NCBI RefSeq assembly: GCF_022179285.1
Contig: NZ_BPQO01000012.1
Span: 62,001 to 126,000 of the forward strand
Length of the DNA stretch: 64,000 nt
Source of the DNA: Methylobacterium hispanicum
GTDB taxonomy: Bacteria > Pseudomonadota > Alphaproteobacteria > Rhizobiales > Beijerinckiaceae
Reading direction: 5' to 3'
Position numbers and translations under genes: made by a program. The notes beneath the pieces were generated by a model. That model saw only the letters and a list, made by a program, of their open reading frames with translations. It did no database searches and had not been told where the DNA came from. Each line of letters begins with the position of its first letter. Positions within the stretch are counted from its first letter, which is position 1. Below, piece by piece: positions 50,599 to 59,473 of the stretch.

Positions 50599-51954
50599 AT
50601 GACCGAGACCCCGCGCCGCCTCTGGATCCGCGACCCGCTCGCCATCCTGGCCGCGGGGGCGGGCGGCGGCATCGTGGTGGAGGGTACGCGCATCGCCGAG
50701 TGCGTGCCCGCCGGCCGCGCGCCGGCCGCGCCCGTCGATGCGGTCTTCGAGGCCGGGCGGCACGTCGTCGTCCCGGGCCTCGTCAACACCCACCACCACG
50801 CCTTCCAGACGCTCACGCGGGCGCATCCGGCGGCGCTCGACAAGCCGCTCTTCCCCTGGCTGCAGGCGCTCTATCCGGTCTGGCAACGGATCACCCCGGA
50901 GGCGTTCCGCCTCGCGACCCGGCTCGCCTACACGGAGCTGCTGCTCTCCGGCTGCACCACGGCGGGCGACCACCACTACCTCTTCCCGCGGGGACTGGAG
51001 GATTCGGTCGACGTGCAGGTCGACGAGGCCCGGGCGCTCGGCATACGCGCCTGCGTCAGCCGCGGCTCGATGAGCCTGTCGCAGGACGAGGGCGGACTGC
51101 CGCCGGGCACGCTCGTGCAGGACGACGACGCGATCCTCGCCGATAGCGAGCGGGTGCTGGACCTGTTCCACGATGCCCGGCCCGGCGCGATGGTCCAGGT
51201 GGCGCTGGCCCCCTGCTCGCCCTTCGCGGTGACGAAGCGGCTCATGCGCGAGAGCGCGCGCCTCGCCGACCTGCGCGATTGCCGCCTGCACACCCATCTG
51301 GGCGAGACGCTGGACGAGGACGCCTACTGCCTCGAACTGTTCGGCCAGCGCCCGGTCGACTACCTTGAGGAGGTCGGCTGGCTCTCCGGGCGCACCTGGC
51401 TCGCCCACGGCATCCATTTCGACGATGCCGAGGTGGCGCGCCTGGGGGCCGCCGGTGTCGGGATCTGCCACTGCCCGACCTCCAACATGGTGCTGGCCTC
51501 GGGCCGCTGCCGCACCTGCGAGCTGGAGGCGGCGGGATCGCCCGTCGGCCTCGGCGTCGACGGCTCGGCCTCGAACGACAGCTCGAACCTGATGGAGGGC
51601 GTGCGCCACGCCCTGATGCTGAACCGCCTGACCTACGGGGCCGAGGCGGTCACCCATCTCGACGCGCTGCGCTGGGCGACGGAGGGCTCGGCCCGCTGCC
51701 TCGGGCGCGACGACATCGGGCGCATCGCCCCGGGGCTCGAGGCCGACCTCGCCCTGTTCACGCTGGACGAGCTGCGCTTCTCCGGCGCGCACGACCCGCT
51801 CGCGGCGCTGGTCCTCTGCGGCGCGCACCGGGCGGACCGGGTGATGGTCGCGGGCTGCTGGCGGGTCATCGACGGCGAGCCGCTCGGCATCGACGTCCGG
51901 GCCCTGCGAGAGGCGCACGGGCGCGTGGCGCGCGAGCTGTTCGGCGCGGCCTGA
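50599..51954 (+). CDS. 8-oxoguanine deaminase
   Basis: A 451-residue amidohydrolase of the 8-oxoguanine deaminase group. Metal ligands: PGLVNTHHHAFQTLTRA, CRLHTHLGETLDEDAYC, WLAHGIHFDDAEV and GLGVDGSASNDSSNLMEGVRHAL. The last motif with ASNDSSNL is typical of 8-oxoguanine/TRZ-ATZ family enzymes. It converts free 8-oxoguanine to uric acid, clearing oxidised bases. The ATG follows AGGGAGGA. Cytoplasmic. Confidence 0.85.
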   Translation: MTETPRRLWIRDPLAILAAGAGGGIVVEGTRIAECVPAGRAPAAPVDAVFEAGRHVVVPGLVNTHHHAFQTLTRAHPAALDKPLFPWLQALYPVWQRITPEAFRLATRLAYTELLLSGCTTAGDHHYLFPRGLEDSVDVQVDEARALGIRACVSRGSMSLSQDEGGLPPGTLVQDDDAILADSERVLDLFHDARPGAMVQVALAPCSPFAVTKRLMRESARLADLRDCRLHTHLGETLDEDAYCLELFGQRPVDYLEEVGWLSGRTWLAHGIHFDDAEVARLGAAGVGICHCPTSNMVLASGRCRTCELEAAGSPVGLGVDGSASNDSSNLMEGVRHALMLNRLTYGAEAVTHLDALRWATEGSARCLGRDDIGRIAPGLEADLALFTLDELRFSGAHDPLAALVLCGAHRADRVMVAGCWRVIDGEPLGIDVRALREAHGRVARELFGAA

Positions 51955-52154
51955 GGGGGCGCCAGGGCACGCCCGGCTCCCCGTGCGAGGCCGCACCGGC
52001 CGGCGACTGGGGCCCTTGCGGCCCGACGCCGGCGAGGCATCATGAACATCGTTCACGTCGCGATCCCGACCGCCCCGGCAAGACCGCCGCCAAGGCCCGG
52101 ATTTGACGCCGCCGCGCGCCCTGGTCCAACCATGGCGCAGACCGGGAGACCACC

Positions 52155-55100
52155 ATGTTCCGTGCGTTGATGACCGCGCGGCGCTTCGCGCCGCTGTTCT
52201 GGTGCCAATTCTTCTCGGCCTTCAACGACAATTTCCTGAAGAACGCGCTCGCCTTCCTGATCCTGTTCAAGGTCGGCGAGGCCGCCGGGGGCAACGCGGG
52301 CGTCCTCGTCACGCTGGCGAGTGCCGTGTTCATCGGCCCGTTCTTCATCCTGTCGGGCCTCGGCGGCGAACTGGCCGACCGCTACGACAAGGCCATCATG
52401 GCGCGGCGATTGAAATTCGCCGAGATCTTCGCCGCGGGCGCCGCGGCTCTGGGCTTCGTGCTGCACTCGGTGCCGATCCTGTTCGTCGCCCTCGGCCTGT
52501 TCGGGGTGATCGCGGCGCTGTTCGGACCGATCAAGTACGGCATCCTGCCCGATCACCTGCGCCGCGCGGAGCTGCCCGCCGGGAACGCGCTGGTCGAGGG
52601 CGCGACCTTCCTGGCGATCCTGCTCGGCACCATGACGGCGGGGCTCGCCAGCGCCATGGGCGGCACCGGCCTCGCCTTCGCGGGCCTGATCATGATCTTC
52701 GCGGTGCTGTGCTGGCTCTCGGCCCGCCTCATCCCCAGGACCGGCGAGGGCGCGCCCGACCTCGCCATCGACCGCAACGTGCTGCGCTCCACGGTGGCGC
52801 TCCTGCGCGACATCTGGGGCGACACGCGCCTGTGGCGCGGCTCGGTCATCGTGAGCTGGTTCTGGCTCGTCGGCGTCGTGGTGCTCTCCCTGCTGCCGGT
52901 TCTGGTGAAGGAGCGCTTCCACGGCAGCGAGACCGTGGTGACGCTGCTGCTCGCCCTGTTCTCGGTCGGCATCGCGCTGGGCTCGGGACTCGCCTCCTGG
53001 CTCGCCAGCGGCCGGATCGTGCTCCTGCCGACGCCGGTCGGCGCGGTGCTGATGGGCGTGTTCGGGCTCGACCTTGCCTGGACGGTCTCGCACCTGCCGC
53101 CGCCCTCGGGCGAGGCGCTCGATGCGCTGGGCTTCCTCGGCACCGCGGGCGGCCTGCGCGCGGCGATCGACTTCCTGGGGCTGGCGGTGGCGGGCGGCCT
53201 CTACATCGTGCCGCCCTTCGCGGCCGTGCAGGCCTGGACCGACAAGGCGCGCCGGGCCCGGGTGATCGGCGCCGTCAACGTGCTCACCGCCGCCTTCATG
53301 GTGGCCGGCACGCTGGCGCTGGCCGCGCTCCAGGGCCTCGGCGTCTCGATTCCGAGCCTGCTGGCGCTCATCGCCGTGCTGAACCTCGCGGTCGGCGTGG
53401 TGGTCTTCGCCACCCTGCCGACGAGCCCGTTCCGCGACGCGCTCTCGATCCTGTTCCGGGCCTTCTACCGGCTGGAGGTGCGGGGCCTGGAGAACGTCGA
53501 GAAGGCCGGGCCGAACGCGATCGTGGCGCTGAACCACGTCTCGTTCCTCGACGCGCCGCTGGCCCTCTCGCTCCTCGAGACCGAGCCGGTCTTCGCCATC
53601 GACCACGGCATCGCGCAGCGCTGGTGGGTGAAGCCCTTCCTGAAGGTCACGAAGGCGATGCCGCTTGATCCGACCCGGCCGCTCGCCACCCGCACGCTGA
53701 TCAACGCGGTCAAGGGCGGCGAGACCCTGATCATCTTCCCCGAGGGCCGGCTCACCGTCACGGGCAGCCTGATGAAGGTCTATGACGGGGCCGGGCTCAT
53801 CGCCGACAAGTCCGGCGCGATGGTGGTGCCGGTGCGCATCGAGGGCCTGGAGCGCACGCTGTTCTCGCGGCTCGCCCGCGATCAGGTGCGCCGCCGCTGG
53901 TGGCCGAAGGTGACCGTAACGATCGAGGAGCCGGTGCGGCTGGAAGTCGATCCGGCGCTCAAGGGAAAGGCGCGCCGGCAGGCGGCGGGGGCCGCCCTCT
54001 ACGGCATCATGTCGAATCTCGTCTTCCGCACCACGGACTTCGACCGGAGCGCGATGGCCGCGCTCTGCGAGGCCGGGGAGCGCCACGGCTGGCGCCGCAC
54101 GGCGGTCGAGGACCCGGTCACCGGCAGGCTCACCTACGGCCGCCTCGTGATGGGCGCCAACATCCTGGCCCGCAAGCTGATGCCGCTCTGCCCGGAGGGC
54201 AAGGCGATCGGCGTGATGCTGCCGAATGCCAACGCGGCGGCCGTGACCTTCTTCGCGCTGAACTCCTCGGGCCGCGTGCCCGCGATGATCAACTTCTCGG
54301 CGGGCGCGGCCAACATCCTGGCGGCCTGCCGGGCGGCGGAGGTCTCGAAGATCCTCACCTCCCGCGCCTTCATCGAGAAGGGCCGGCTCGGGGCCGTCGT
54401 CGAGGCGGTCGGGGCGCAGGTCGAGATCGTCTACCTGGAGGACGTGCGGGCGACCATCGCCACGGGCGACAAGATCCGCGGTCTCCTGGCGCGGCGCGCG
54501 CCGCTCGTGGCGCGGCGCGGGGACGACCCGGCCGCGATCCTGTTCACCTCGGGCAGCGAGGGCGCCCCGAAGGGCGTGGTGCTGGCCAACCGCAACATGC
54601 TGGCCAACACCGTGCAGGTCGCGGCACGGATCGATTTCGGCCCCCGTGACCGGGTTTTCAACGTGCTGCCGGTCTTCCACGCCTTCGGACTGACCGCGGG
54701 GCTGGTGCTGCCGCTGGTGTCAGGGGTCCCGGTCTATCTCTACCCCTCGCCCCTGCACTACCGGATCGTGCCGGAGCTGATCTACGGCTCGAACGCCACG
54801 GTCCTGTTCGGCACCGACACCTTCCTGCGCGGCTACGCGAAGGCCGCCAACGCCTACGACCTGCGCTCCCTGCGCTACGTCGTGGCGGGCGCCGAGCCCG
54901 TGAAGGATTCGACCCGGCAGACCTGGGGCGAGAAGTTCGGCCTGCGCATCCTAGAGGGCTACGGCGTCACCGAGTGCGGCCCGGTGGTGGCGCTCAACAC
55001 GCCGATGTTCAACCGCTTCGGCACGGTCGGTCGGCTCCTGCCGGGCATGGAGTGGCGCCTGGAGCCGGTCCCGGGCATCGAGGAGGGCGGCCGCCTCTCC

Positions 55101-55568
55101 GTGCGGGGTCCCAATGTGATGCTGGGCTACCTGCGCAGCGAGCGGCCCGGGGTGCTGGAGGCGCCGCCGCAGGGCTGGCACGACACCGGCGACATCGTCG
55201 CGATCGACCCGCTCGGCTTCGTGACGATCAAGGGCCGGGCCAAGCGCTTCGCGAAGATCGCGGGCGAGATGGTGTCACTCGCCTCGGTCGAGGCGCTGGC
55301 CGCCGACCTCTGGCCCGAGGCGCCGAGCGCCGTCGCGGCGCTTCCCGACGCCCGCAAGGGCGAGCGGCTGGTGCTGTTCACGGAAGCCAGGGACGCGACG
55401 CGGGCGGCCTACCAGAGCTTCGCCAAGAGCCGCGGCGCGCCCGAGATCGCGGTGCCCGCCGAGGTGGTGGTGCTCGACCGCGTCCCGATGCTGGGCACCG
55501 GCAAGGTCGATCAGGTCGCGGTCGCCAAGCTCGCCCGCGAGCGTGCGGAGACCTCCGCGGCGGCCTGA
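52155..55568 (+). CDS. aas: LplT-Aas fusion: MFS lysophospholipid transporter + acyltransferase + acyl-ACP synthetase
   Basis: A 1137-residue three-part protein. Residues ~1-420 are a 12-segment MFS transporter (FFSAFNDNFLKNALAFLILF, the LplT mark). Residues ~430-620 are a PlsC-type acyltransferase (IVALNHVSFLDAPLAL and IIFPEGRLTVTGSLMKVYDG: HxxxxD and PEG motifs). Residues ~640-1137 are an AMP-binding acyl-ACP synthetase (AILFTSGSEGAPKGVVLAN, GYGVTECGPVVALN, HDTGDIVAIDPLGFVTIKGRAKRFAKIAGEMVS). In E. coli LplT and Aas are separate genes; together they import lysophospholipids and reacylate them. Here one polypeptide does both. The ATG follows GGGAGA. A hairpin follows the gene. Confidence 0.93.
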   Translation: MFRALMTARRFAPLFWCQFFSAFNDNFLKNALAFLILFKVGEAAGGNAGVLVTLASAVFIGPFFILSGLGGELADRYDKAIMARRLKFAEIFAAGAAALGFVLHSVPILFVALGLFGVIAALFGPIKYGILPDHLRRAELPAGNALVEGATFLAILLGTMTAGLASAMGGTGLAFAGLIMIFAVLCWLSARLIPRTGEGAPDLAIDRNVLRSTVALLRDIWGDTRLWRGSVIVSWFWLVGVVVLSLLPVLVKERFHGSETVVTLLLALFSVGIALGSGLASWLASGRIVLLPTPVGAVLMGVFGLDLAWTVSHLPPPSGEALDALGFLGTAGGLRAAIDFLGLAVAGGLYIVPPFAAVQAWTDKARRARVIGAVNVLTAAFMVAGTLALAALQGLGVSIPSLLALIAVLNLAVGVVVFATLPTSPFRDALSILFRAFYRLEVRGLENVEKAGPNAIVALNHVSFLDAPLALSLLETEPVFAIDHGIAQRWWVKPFLKVTKAMPLDPTRPLATRTLINAVKGGETLIIFPEGRLTVTGSLMKVYDGAGLIADKSGAMVVPVRIEGLERTLFSRLARDQVRRRWWPKVTVTIEEPVRLEVDPALKGKARRQAAGAALYGIMSNLVFRTTDFDRSAMAALCEAGERHGWRRTAVEDPVTGRLTYGRLVMGANILARKLMPLCPEGKAIGVMLPNANAAAVTFFALNSSGRVPAMINFSAGAANILAACRAAEVSKILTSRAFIEKGRLGAVVEAVGAQVEIVYLEDVRATIATGDKIRGLLARRAPLVARRGDDPAAILFTSGSEGAPKGVVLANRNMLANTVQVAARIDFGPRDRVFNVLPVFHAFGLTAGLVLPLVSGVPVYLYPSPLHYRIVPELIYGSNATVLFGTDTFLRGYAKAANAYDLRSLRYVVAGAEPVKDSTRQTWGEKFGLRILEGYGVTECGPVVALNTPMFNRFGTVGRLLPGMEWRLEPVPGIEEGGRLSVRGPNVMLGYLRSERPGVLEAPPQGWHDTGDIVAIDPLGFVTIKGRAKRFAKIAGEMVSLASVEALAADLWPEAPSAVAALPDARKGERLVLFTEARDATRAAYQSFAKSRGAPEIAVPAEVVVLDRVPMLGTGKVDQVAVAKLARERAETSAAA

Positions 55569-55570
55569 GC

Positions 55571-55597
55571 GCCGGCCCCGGCGGGAGCGGGGCCGGC
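55571..55597. terminator. Bidirectional hairpin between aas and yqhA
   Basis: GCCGGCCCCG / CGGGGCCGGC, perfect 10-base stem with 7-base loop, between two convergent genes. Confidence 0.75.
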
Positions 55598-55602
55598 GAG
55601 AC

Positions 55603-56106
55603 CTACTTGTCGTGGTGGCCGGCAGCGATCCGGTCGGTCAGCGCCATCAGGATCCCCGAGACGACGAAGACCATGTGGATTCCCACGAGCCAGTACAGCT
55701 CGCGATCCGAGTAGGCCTTCACGTCCATGAAGGATTTCAGGAGCTGGATCGCCGAGATCGCCACGATCGACGACATCAGCTTGAGCTTGAGGCCCGTGAA
55801 GTCGATCGTCCCCATCCACTCCGGCCAGTCCTTGTGGTCCGTGTGGTCGAATTTGGAGACGAAGTTCTCGTAACCGGAGAACATCACGATGATCAGCAGG
55901 GATGCGGTGAAGGAGAGATCGACCAGCGTCAGAACGCCGAGGATGGTCTGGGACTCGTTCGACTCCCACGCGTGCAGGATGAAATGGCCGAGCTCCTGCA
56001 GCAGCTTGACCAAGAGGACGACGAGCCCGATCGCCAGCGCCGCGTAGAACGGCGCCAGGAGCCAGCGGCAGGCGAACAGGGCTCGCTCGAACGCGCGTTC
56101 CAACAC
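55603..56106 (-). CDS. yqhA: UPF0114 (YqhA) inner-membrane protein
   Basis: A 167-residue UPF0114/YqhA protein with four membrane segments: LLAPFYAALAIGLVVLLVK, a helix pair around VLTLVDLSFTASLLIIVMFSGYENFV, SSIVAISAIQLLKSFM and YWLVGIHMVFVVSGILMAL. The function is unknown; the family is widespread. The GTG at 56106 is preceded by GAGAGGA at 5 bases, better than the upstream GTG at 56148. A 10-base perfect hairpin (56117-56140) stands immediately upstream of this ribosome binding site. It follows msrA on the same strand. Confidence 0.9.
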   Translation of the reverse strand: MLERAFERALFACRWLLAPFYAALAIGLVVLLVKLLQELGHFILHAWESNESQTILGVLTLVDLSFTASLLIIVMFSGYENFVSKFDHTDHKDWPEWMGTIDFTGLKLKLMSSIVAISAIQLLKSFMDVKAYSDRELYWLVGIHMVFVVSGILMALTDRIAAGHHDK

Positions 56107-56116
56107 CTCGATCCTC

Positions 56117-56140
56117 TCCCGCCCGTGTGAACGGGCGGGA
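56117..56140 (-). promoter_or_regulatory. Hairpin abutting the yqhA ribosome binding site
   Basis: TCCCGCCCGT / ACGGGCGGGA, perfect 10-base stem, 4-base loop, between msrA and yqhA. On the minus strand the right arm ends directly at GAGGA of the yqhA site. It could be the msrA transcription end or a translational control element. Confidence 0.5.
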
Positions 56141-56202
56141 TGTCGCACGGGGCGGCGACAGCGGCAAGACGAAGCTTGGCGGGGCGCGCCCGCGCGGCCT
56201 CC

Positions 56203-56859
56203 TCAGGCGGCCACGCCGGTTCCGACCGGGCAGGTCACACCGGTGCCGCCGAGGCCGCAATAGCCGCCCGGGTTCTTGGCGAGGTACTGCTGGTGATAGC
56301 CTTCCGCGAAGTAGAACGTCTCGAGGGGCACGATCTCGGTGGTGACGTCCGGGAATCCCTGCGCCTTCAGGGCGCTCGCGTAGGCGGAGCGCACGGCGCG
56401 CGCCGTCTCCTCCTGGGCCGGACCGCTGGTGTAGATGCCGGAGCGGTACTGCGTGCCGACGTCGTTGCCCTGACGCATTCCCTGCGTCGGATCGTGGCTC
56501 TCGAAAAAGGTGCGCAGCACCGATTCGAGCGGCAGCACCGCCGGGTCGAAGGCCACCAGCACCACCTCGTTGTGCCCGGTCAGGCCGGAGCAGACCTCCT
56601 CGTAGGTCGGGTTCGGCGTGAGGCCGCCCGCGTAGCCGACGGCGGTGACGAAGACGCCTTCGGGCAGCTGCCAGAAGCGGCGCTCGGCACCCCAGAAGCA
56701 GCCGAGCCCGAGCACGATCGTCTCGATGCCCTCCGGATAGGGACCCTTCAGCGGGTGGCCGTTGACGAAGTGCCGCTCGGCCGTCGGCAGCGGGGTCGCT
56801 CGGCCCGGCAGGGCCTCGGCCGCGGTCGGCATCTCGGGCCGCTTGCGGAACAGAAACAT
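56203..56859 (-). CDS. msrA: Peptide methionine-S-sulfoxide reductase MsrA
   Basis: A 218-residue MsrA, which repairs the S-epimer of methionine sulfoxide in proteins. The catalytic Cys is in [12 protein letters not shown]; conserved [49 protein letters not shown] and the C-terminal [15 protein letters not shown] with recycling Cys are present. The N-terminus begins [10 protein letters not shown] before the domain. The ATG at 56859 follows GGAG. It is divergent from a LOV-domain gene at 56993, so an oxidative/photo-oxidative link is plausible but inferred. Confidence 0.95.
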   Translation of the reverse strand: MFLFRKRPEMPTAAEALPGRATPLPTAERHFVNGHPLKGPYPEGIETIVLGLGCFWGAERRFWQLPEGVFVTAVGYAGGLTPNPTYEEVCSGLTGHNEVVLVAFDPAVLPLESVLRTFFESHDPTQGMRQGNDVGTQYRSGIYTSGPAQEETARAVRSAYASALKAQGFPDVTTEIVPLETFYFAEGYHQQYLAKNPGGYCGLGGTGVTCPVGTGVAA

Positions 56860-56992
56860 GGGGATCTCCGATGGTCTCTCGGGTTCGTTCCCTGATATGG
56901 GGAGGCGGGCCGCGCGCGTGTAGCGCGGCCGGGGGCACGGGTGCCGCGGCGGCGCGCTTGCCGCGGAAGCGGGACGGGGGACGACCACGCGC

Positions 56993-57481
56993 ATGGAAGC
57001 CGCCGGCCCGGGACGTTTGCTCGACCGCCTGCAGGGCGAATCGCATCGCGGGGATCCCTTCGCGGCGGCGGTGCGCGCTACGCGGATGCCGATGATCGTC
57101 ACGGACCCGCACCAGTTCGACAACCCGATCGTGTTCGCCAACAGCGCCTTCCTGGCGCTGACCGGCTACGAGCGCTTCGAGGTGGTGGGGCGCAACTGCC
57201 GCTTCCTGCAGGGGCCGGAGACCGACCCTGAGGCGGTGGCGCGGATCCGCGCGGCGGTGCGGGCCGAGGCGGCGATCACGATCGACCTGCTGAACTACCG
57301 CCGGGACGGCTCGACCTTCCGCAACGCCCTCTATGTCGGCCCCGTCCACGACGATTCGGGCGCGTTGCGCTACTTCTTCGCCTCGCAGCTCGACGTGAGC
57401 GAGCGCTACTGGCTCCTCGACGAGATCGCGGCCCTCAGGGACCGTCTCGCCGCGGCGGAGGCCCGCCTCACGGACGGGTGA
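56993..57481 (+). CDS. Short LOV-domain photoreceptor
   Basis: A 162-residue protein with one PAS/LOV domain at residues ~28-135: [28 protein letters not shown], then [18 protein letters not shown], where C69 of NCRFLQ is the FMN-adduct cysteine of blue-light LOV domains, [20 protein letters not shown] and [12 protein letters not shown]. It ends in an alpha helix ([17 protein letters not shown]) that may form a coiled coil, with no output domain, so it signals by dimer or partner contact. Divergent from msrA. Its 3' end overlaps the convergent small gene at 57468 by 14 bases. Confidence 0.85.
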   Translation: MEAAGPGRLLDRLQGESHRGDPFAAAVRATRMPMIVTDPHQFDNPIVFANSAFLALTGYERFEVVGRNCRFLQGPETDPEAVARIRAAVRAEAAITIDLLNYRRDGSTFRNALYVGPVHDDSGALRYFFASQLDVSERYWLLDEIAALRDRLAAAEARLTDG

Positions 57482-57788
57482 GGAACCCGATCGGCTCGCG
57501 CGAGGGCTGTCCGAGCCAGAGGAGGGCCGCGCCCAGCACGAGGCCGATCAGCGAGGCCGGCGCCAGGGTCAGCGGCAGCACCGCGAGGTCCCAGAGCCAG
57601 GGCGCGACGTCTTGCACGGCGGCCTGAAGGCCCGCGGCCTTGTCCTTGAACAGGGTGAGGAGCACGTCCGACAGCGAGGTTACCCGCAGCCCATTGTTGG
57701 CGATGGAGCGCGCACCGTCATAGACCAGGGCCACGAAACCTCCGGCCAGGCACAGGAAGCCGAGAAGGCGGCTGAGGAAGCGGAGCAT
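57468..57788 (-). CDS. Small inner-membrane protein
   Basis: A 106-residue protein with two membrane segments: [22 protein letters not shown] and [26 protein letters not shown]. Similar proteins occur in Rhizobiales with the central [11 protein letters not shown] and the C-terminal [10 protein letters not shown], and have no known function. The ATG is at 57788. The 3' end overlaps the LOV gene by 14 bases (tail to tail). Confidence 0.7.
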   Translation of the reverse strand: MLRFLSRLLGFLCLAGGFVALVYDGARSIANNGLRVTSLSDVLLTLFKDKAAGLQAAVQDVAPWLWDLAVLPLTLAPASLIGLVLGAALLWLGQPSREPIGFLTRP

Positions 57789-57951
57789 CGCGCGAGGGGT
57801 CCTGACGATCCGGGGCCTGCCCGGACTTGCCCGGACGCGGTGGCGTAGGGCCAGGCCGGGACCAGCGCAAGACGGGCGGGCTTCCGCCCCGCGTTGCGGC
57901 GCCGGGGCGCCCGTGCGAGACGGGCGCGGACTTCCCTCACAGGACAATGCG

Positions 57952-58650
57952 GTGAACCCTACGGTGGACGAGGTCGGCCTGCGGCCAGCCCTGGTGATCT
58001 TCGACTGCGATGGCGTGCTCGTCGACAGCGAGCCGATCAGCCTCGCCTGCCTCACGGCCGGGCTCAACCGGATCGGCGTCGACATCGACGTCGAGACCGT
58101 GCGGGCGCGCTTCGCCGGCACTGCGATGCCCTCGATCATGCAGCACGTCGCCCGCGACTACGGCATCGCGGCGCCGGAGGGGTTCGTCGAGGCGGTGAAG
58201 GCCGAGACGCTGCGCGCCTTCGACGCCGAGTTGCGCGCGATGGCGGGCGCCTCCGAGGCGATCGCGGCCCTCGACCTGCCGCGCTGCGTCGCATCGAGCA
58301 GCGATCCCGTGCGGCTCGGGCACTCGCTCGGCCTGACGGGGCTGCTGCCGCTCTTCGAGGGCCGGGTCTTCTCCTCGGTCGAGGTGGCGCGCGGCAAGCC
58401 CTTCCCGGACCTGTTCCTGCACGCCGCCGCCCGCATGGGCTTCGCGCCGGAATCCTGCCTCGTCGTCGAGGACAGCGTGCCGGGCGTCACCGCCGCGCGC
58501 GCGGCCGGGATGCGGGTCGTCGGCTTCACGGGCGGCGGGCACTGGGGCCACGACCCGCTGGGCGCCGACCTCACCGCGGCGGGCGCCGAGCGGGTGGTGT
58601 GCGACTATCCAGCCCTCGTCCGGATCATCGCGGGTGCGCAGGCGCCCTGA
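57952..58650 (+). CDS. HAD-family phosphatase (beta-phosphoglucomutase/GPP-like)
   Basis: A 232-residue HAD hydrolase: [17 protein letters not shown] (nucleophile and acid Asp), a cap domain with [31 protein letters not shown] (motif II Ser), [16 protein letters not shown] (motif III Lys) and [26 protein letters not shown] (motif IV). Members act on small sugar or sugar-alcohol phosphates; the substrate is not predictable. It starts with GTG behind AGGA. The plus strand follows with a long gene-poor stretch. Confidence 0.87.
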   Translation: MNPTVDEVGLRPALVIFDCDGVLVDSEPISLACLTAGLNRIGVDIDVETVRARFAGTAMPSIMQHVARDYGIAAPEGFVEAVKAETLRAFDAELRAMAGASEAIAALDLPRCVASSSDPVRLGHSLGLTGLLPLFEGRVFSSVEVARGKPFPDLFLHAAARMGFAPESCLVVEDSVPGVTAARAAGMRVVGFTGGGHWGHDPLGADLTAAGAERVVCDYPALVRIIAGAQAP

Positions 58651-59036
58651 CGAAGGTGCGGCCAGCCGCGCCGCCTACGCCCTCGTTCGACGGTCCAGCG
58701 GTATGCGCCTGAACCACGCGGCGCTCCCTCCGGAAGACCCGTCAGATGGATCCGACGATCCTCCTGAGGTCGCACGATCCGACGCGGCTGGCAGAAACCG
58801 GCACCAAGCGCGGCCTGAGCCCGTTTTCGTGCCAGGCCGAGCCCGAATTTCAAAAGATCGTTCCGTTGACGCGAAACCGCATCACCCACATCTTATGAGT
58901 GCCGGAGGATGGACTGCTTGCCTCCGGCCGCGGTGATTTGAAGAGCGTAGCTTGCGCCGCGATAACAAACGCTAAAGCACCACGCGGTCGATGGTTCTAT
59001 CCAAGGCTTCGTGGTCCTTCTGTAGGAGGACATCGC
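58651..59036. other. Gene-poor region after the HAD phosphatase
   Basis: 386 bases with no credible gene. Open stretches on both strands lack ribosome binding sites and domains. A sigma-70-like promoter (TTGAAG-N17-GATAAC, 58938-58966) lies near the right end and points toward the small frame at 59037. Confidence 0.5.
58938..58966 (+). promoter_or_regulatory. Sigma-70-like promoter toward 59037/59205
   Basis: TTGAAG (58938-58943), 17-base spacer, GATAAC (58961-58966). Moderate match; it fits the gene-free space before two small coding regions. Confidence 0.4.
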
Positions 59037-59114
59037 GTGACCTTATCGTATGTTGGCATTCTCCACGCCCGGTCCCGTATCCACGGCCGATCTGACGGTC
59101 GCTGTCGGCGCTGA
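59037..59114 (+). CDS. Possible 25-codon leader peptide or small ORF
   Basis: GTG at 59037 stands 7 bases after a consensus AGGAGG (59024-59029), the strongest ribosome binding site in this stretch, and opens a 25-codon frame (LSYVGILHARSRIHGRSDGRCRR). No homology can be claimed. It may be a leader or an independent microprotein ahead of the gene at 59205. Confidence 0.35.
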   Translation: MTLSYVGILHARSRIHGRSDGRCRR

Positions 59115-59204
59115 GCTTCCCGCCCGAGCGGGATCGCCTCGTCTCACGCCCCTACCACCGCAGACATGCCGGCCCTCCGCCGGCCCGCAGGAGCCATTCG
59201 CCAG

Positions 59205-59462
59205 ATGACCCATCCGTTCGTCGCCGACCCGTTCGCGGAGGCGCGCGCCGACGTGCGCGCGCAGAGCGAGACCATTCCGACCCGCATCATCGAGGTGGGC
59301 GAGACAGCCGCCGGGATCGCCGTGCCCGAGGGGCACGGGGTGCGCTTCTTCTCCTCCGCCCGCGCCTTCGACAGCCTCGACGGCACCCTCTTCCGCAACG
59401 CCGAGCAGGCCGCGCGGGCCGCGCGGGAGCGCTCGCGCGCCCTGGGTCGCCGCAGCGCCTGA
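59205..59462 (+). CDS. Small hypothetical protein
   Basis: An 85-residue protein: THPFVADPFAEARADVRAQSETIPTRIIEVGETAAGIAVPEGHGVRFFSSARAFDSLDG, then FRNAEQAARAARERSRALG. The GVRFF-SSARAF-SLDG-x-F motif looks like a short conserved fold, and similar proteins occur next to alphaproteobacterial genes, but I cannot name a family. GGAG precedes the ATG by 11 bases; the upstream ATG at 59166 has no site. Ends 11 bases from the convergent Fe-ADH gene. Confidence 0.6.
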   Translation: MTHPFVADPFAEARADVRAQSETIPTRIIEVGETAAGIAVPEGHGVRFFSSARAFDSLDGTLFRNAEQAARAARERSRALGRRSA

Positions 59463-59473
59463 GCGCCGGACCC

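Noticed and set aside
52043..52055. TGAAC-ATC-GTTCA inverted repeat before the LplT-Aas gene
   Set aside because: Only five-base arms; expected by chance in this much sequence.
52053..54680. Long minus-strand frame opposite the LplT-Aas fusion
   Set aside because: Same shadow effect: compositionally biased translation, no motifs. The plus-strand protein has three clear domains.
58634..58936. Open frames on both strands after the HAD phosphatase
   Set aside because: No ribosome binding site, compositional bias, partial overlap with the HAD gene end. A decayed gene is possible but I cannot show it.
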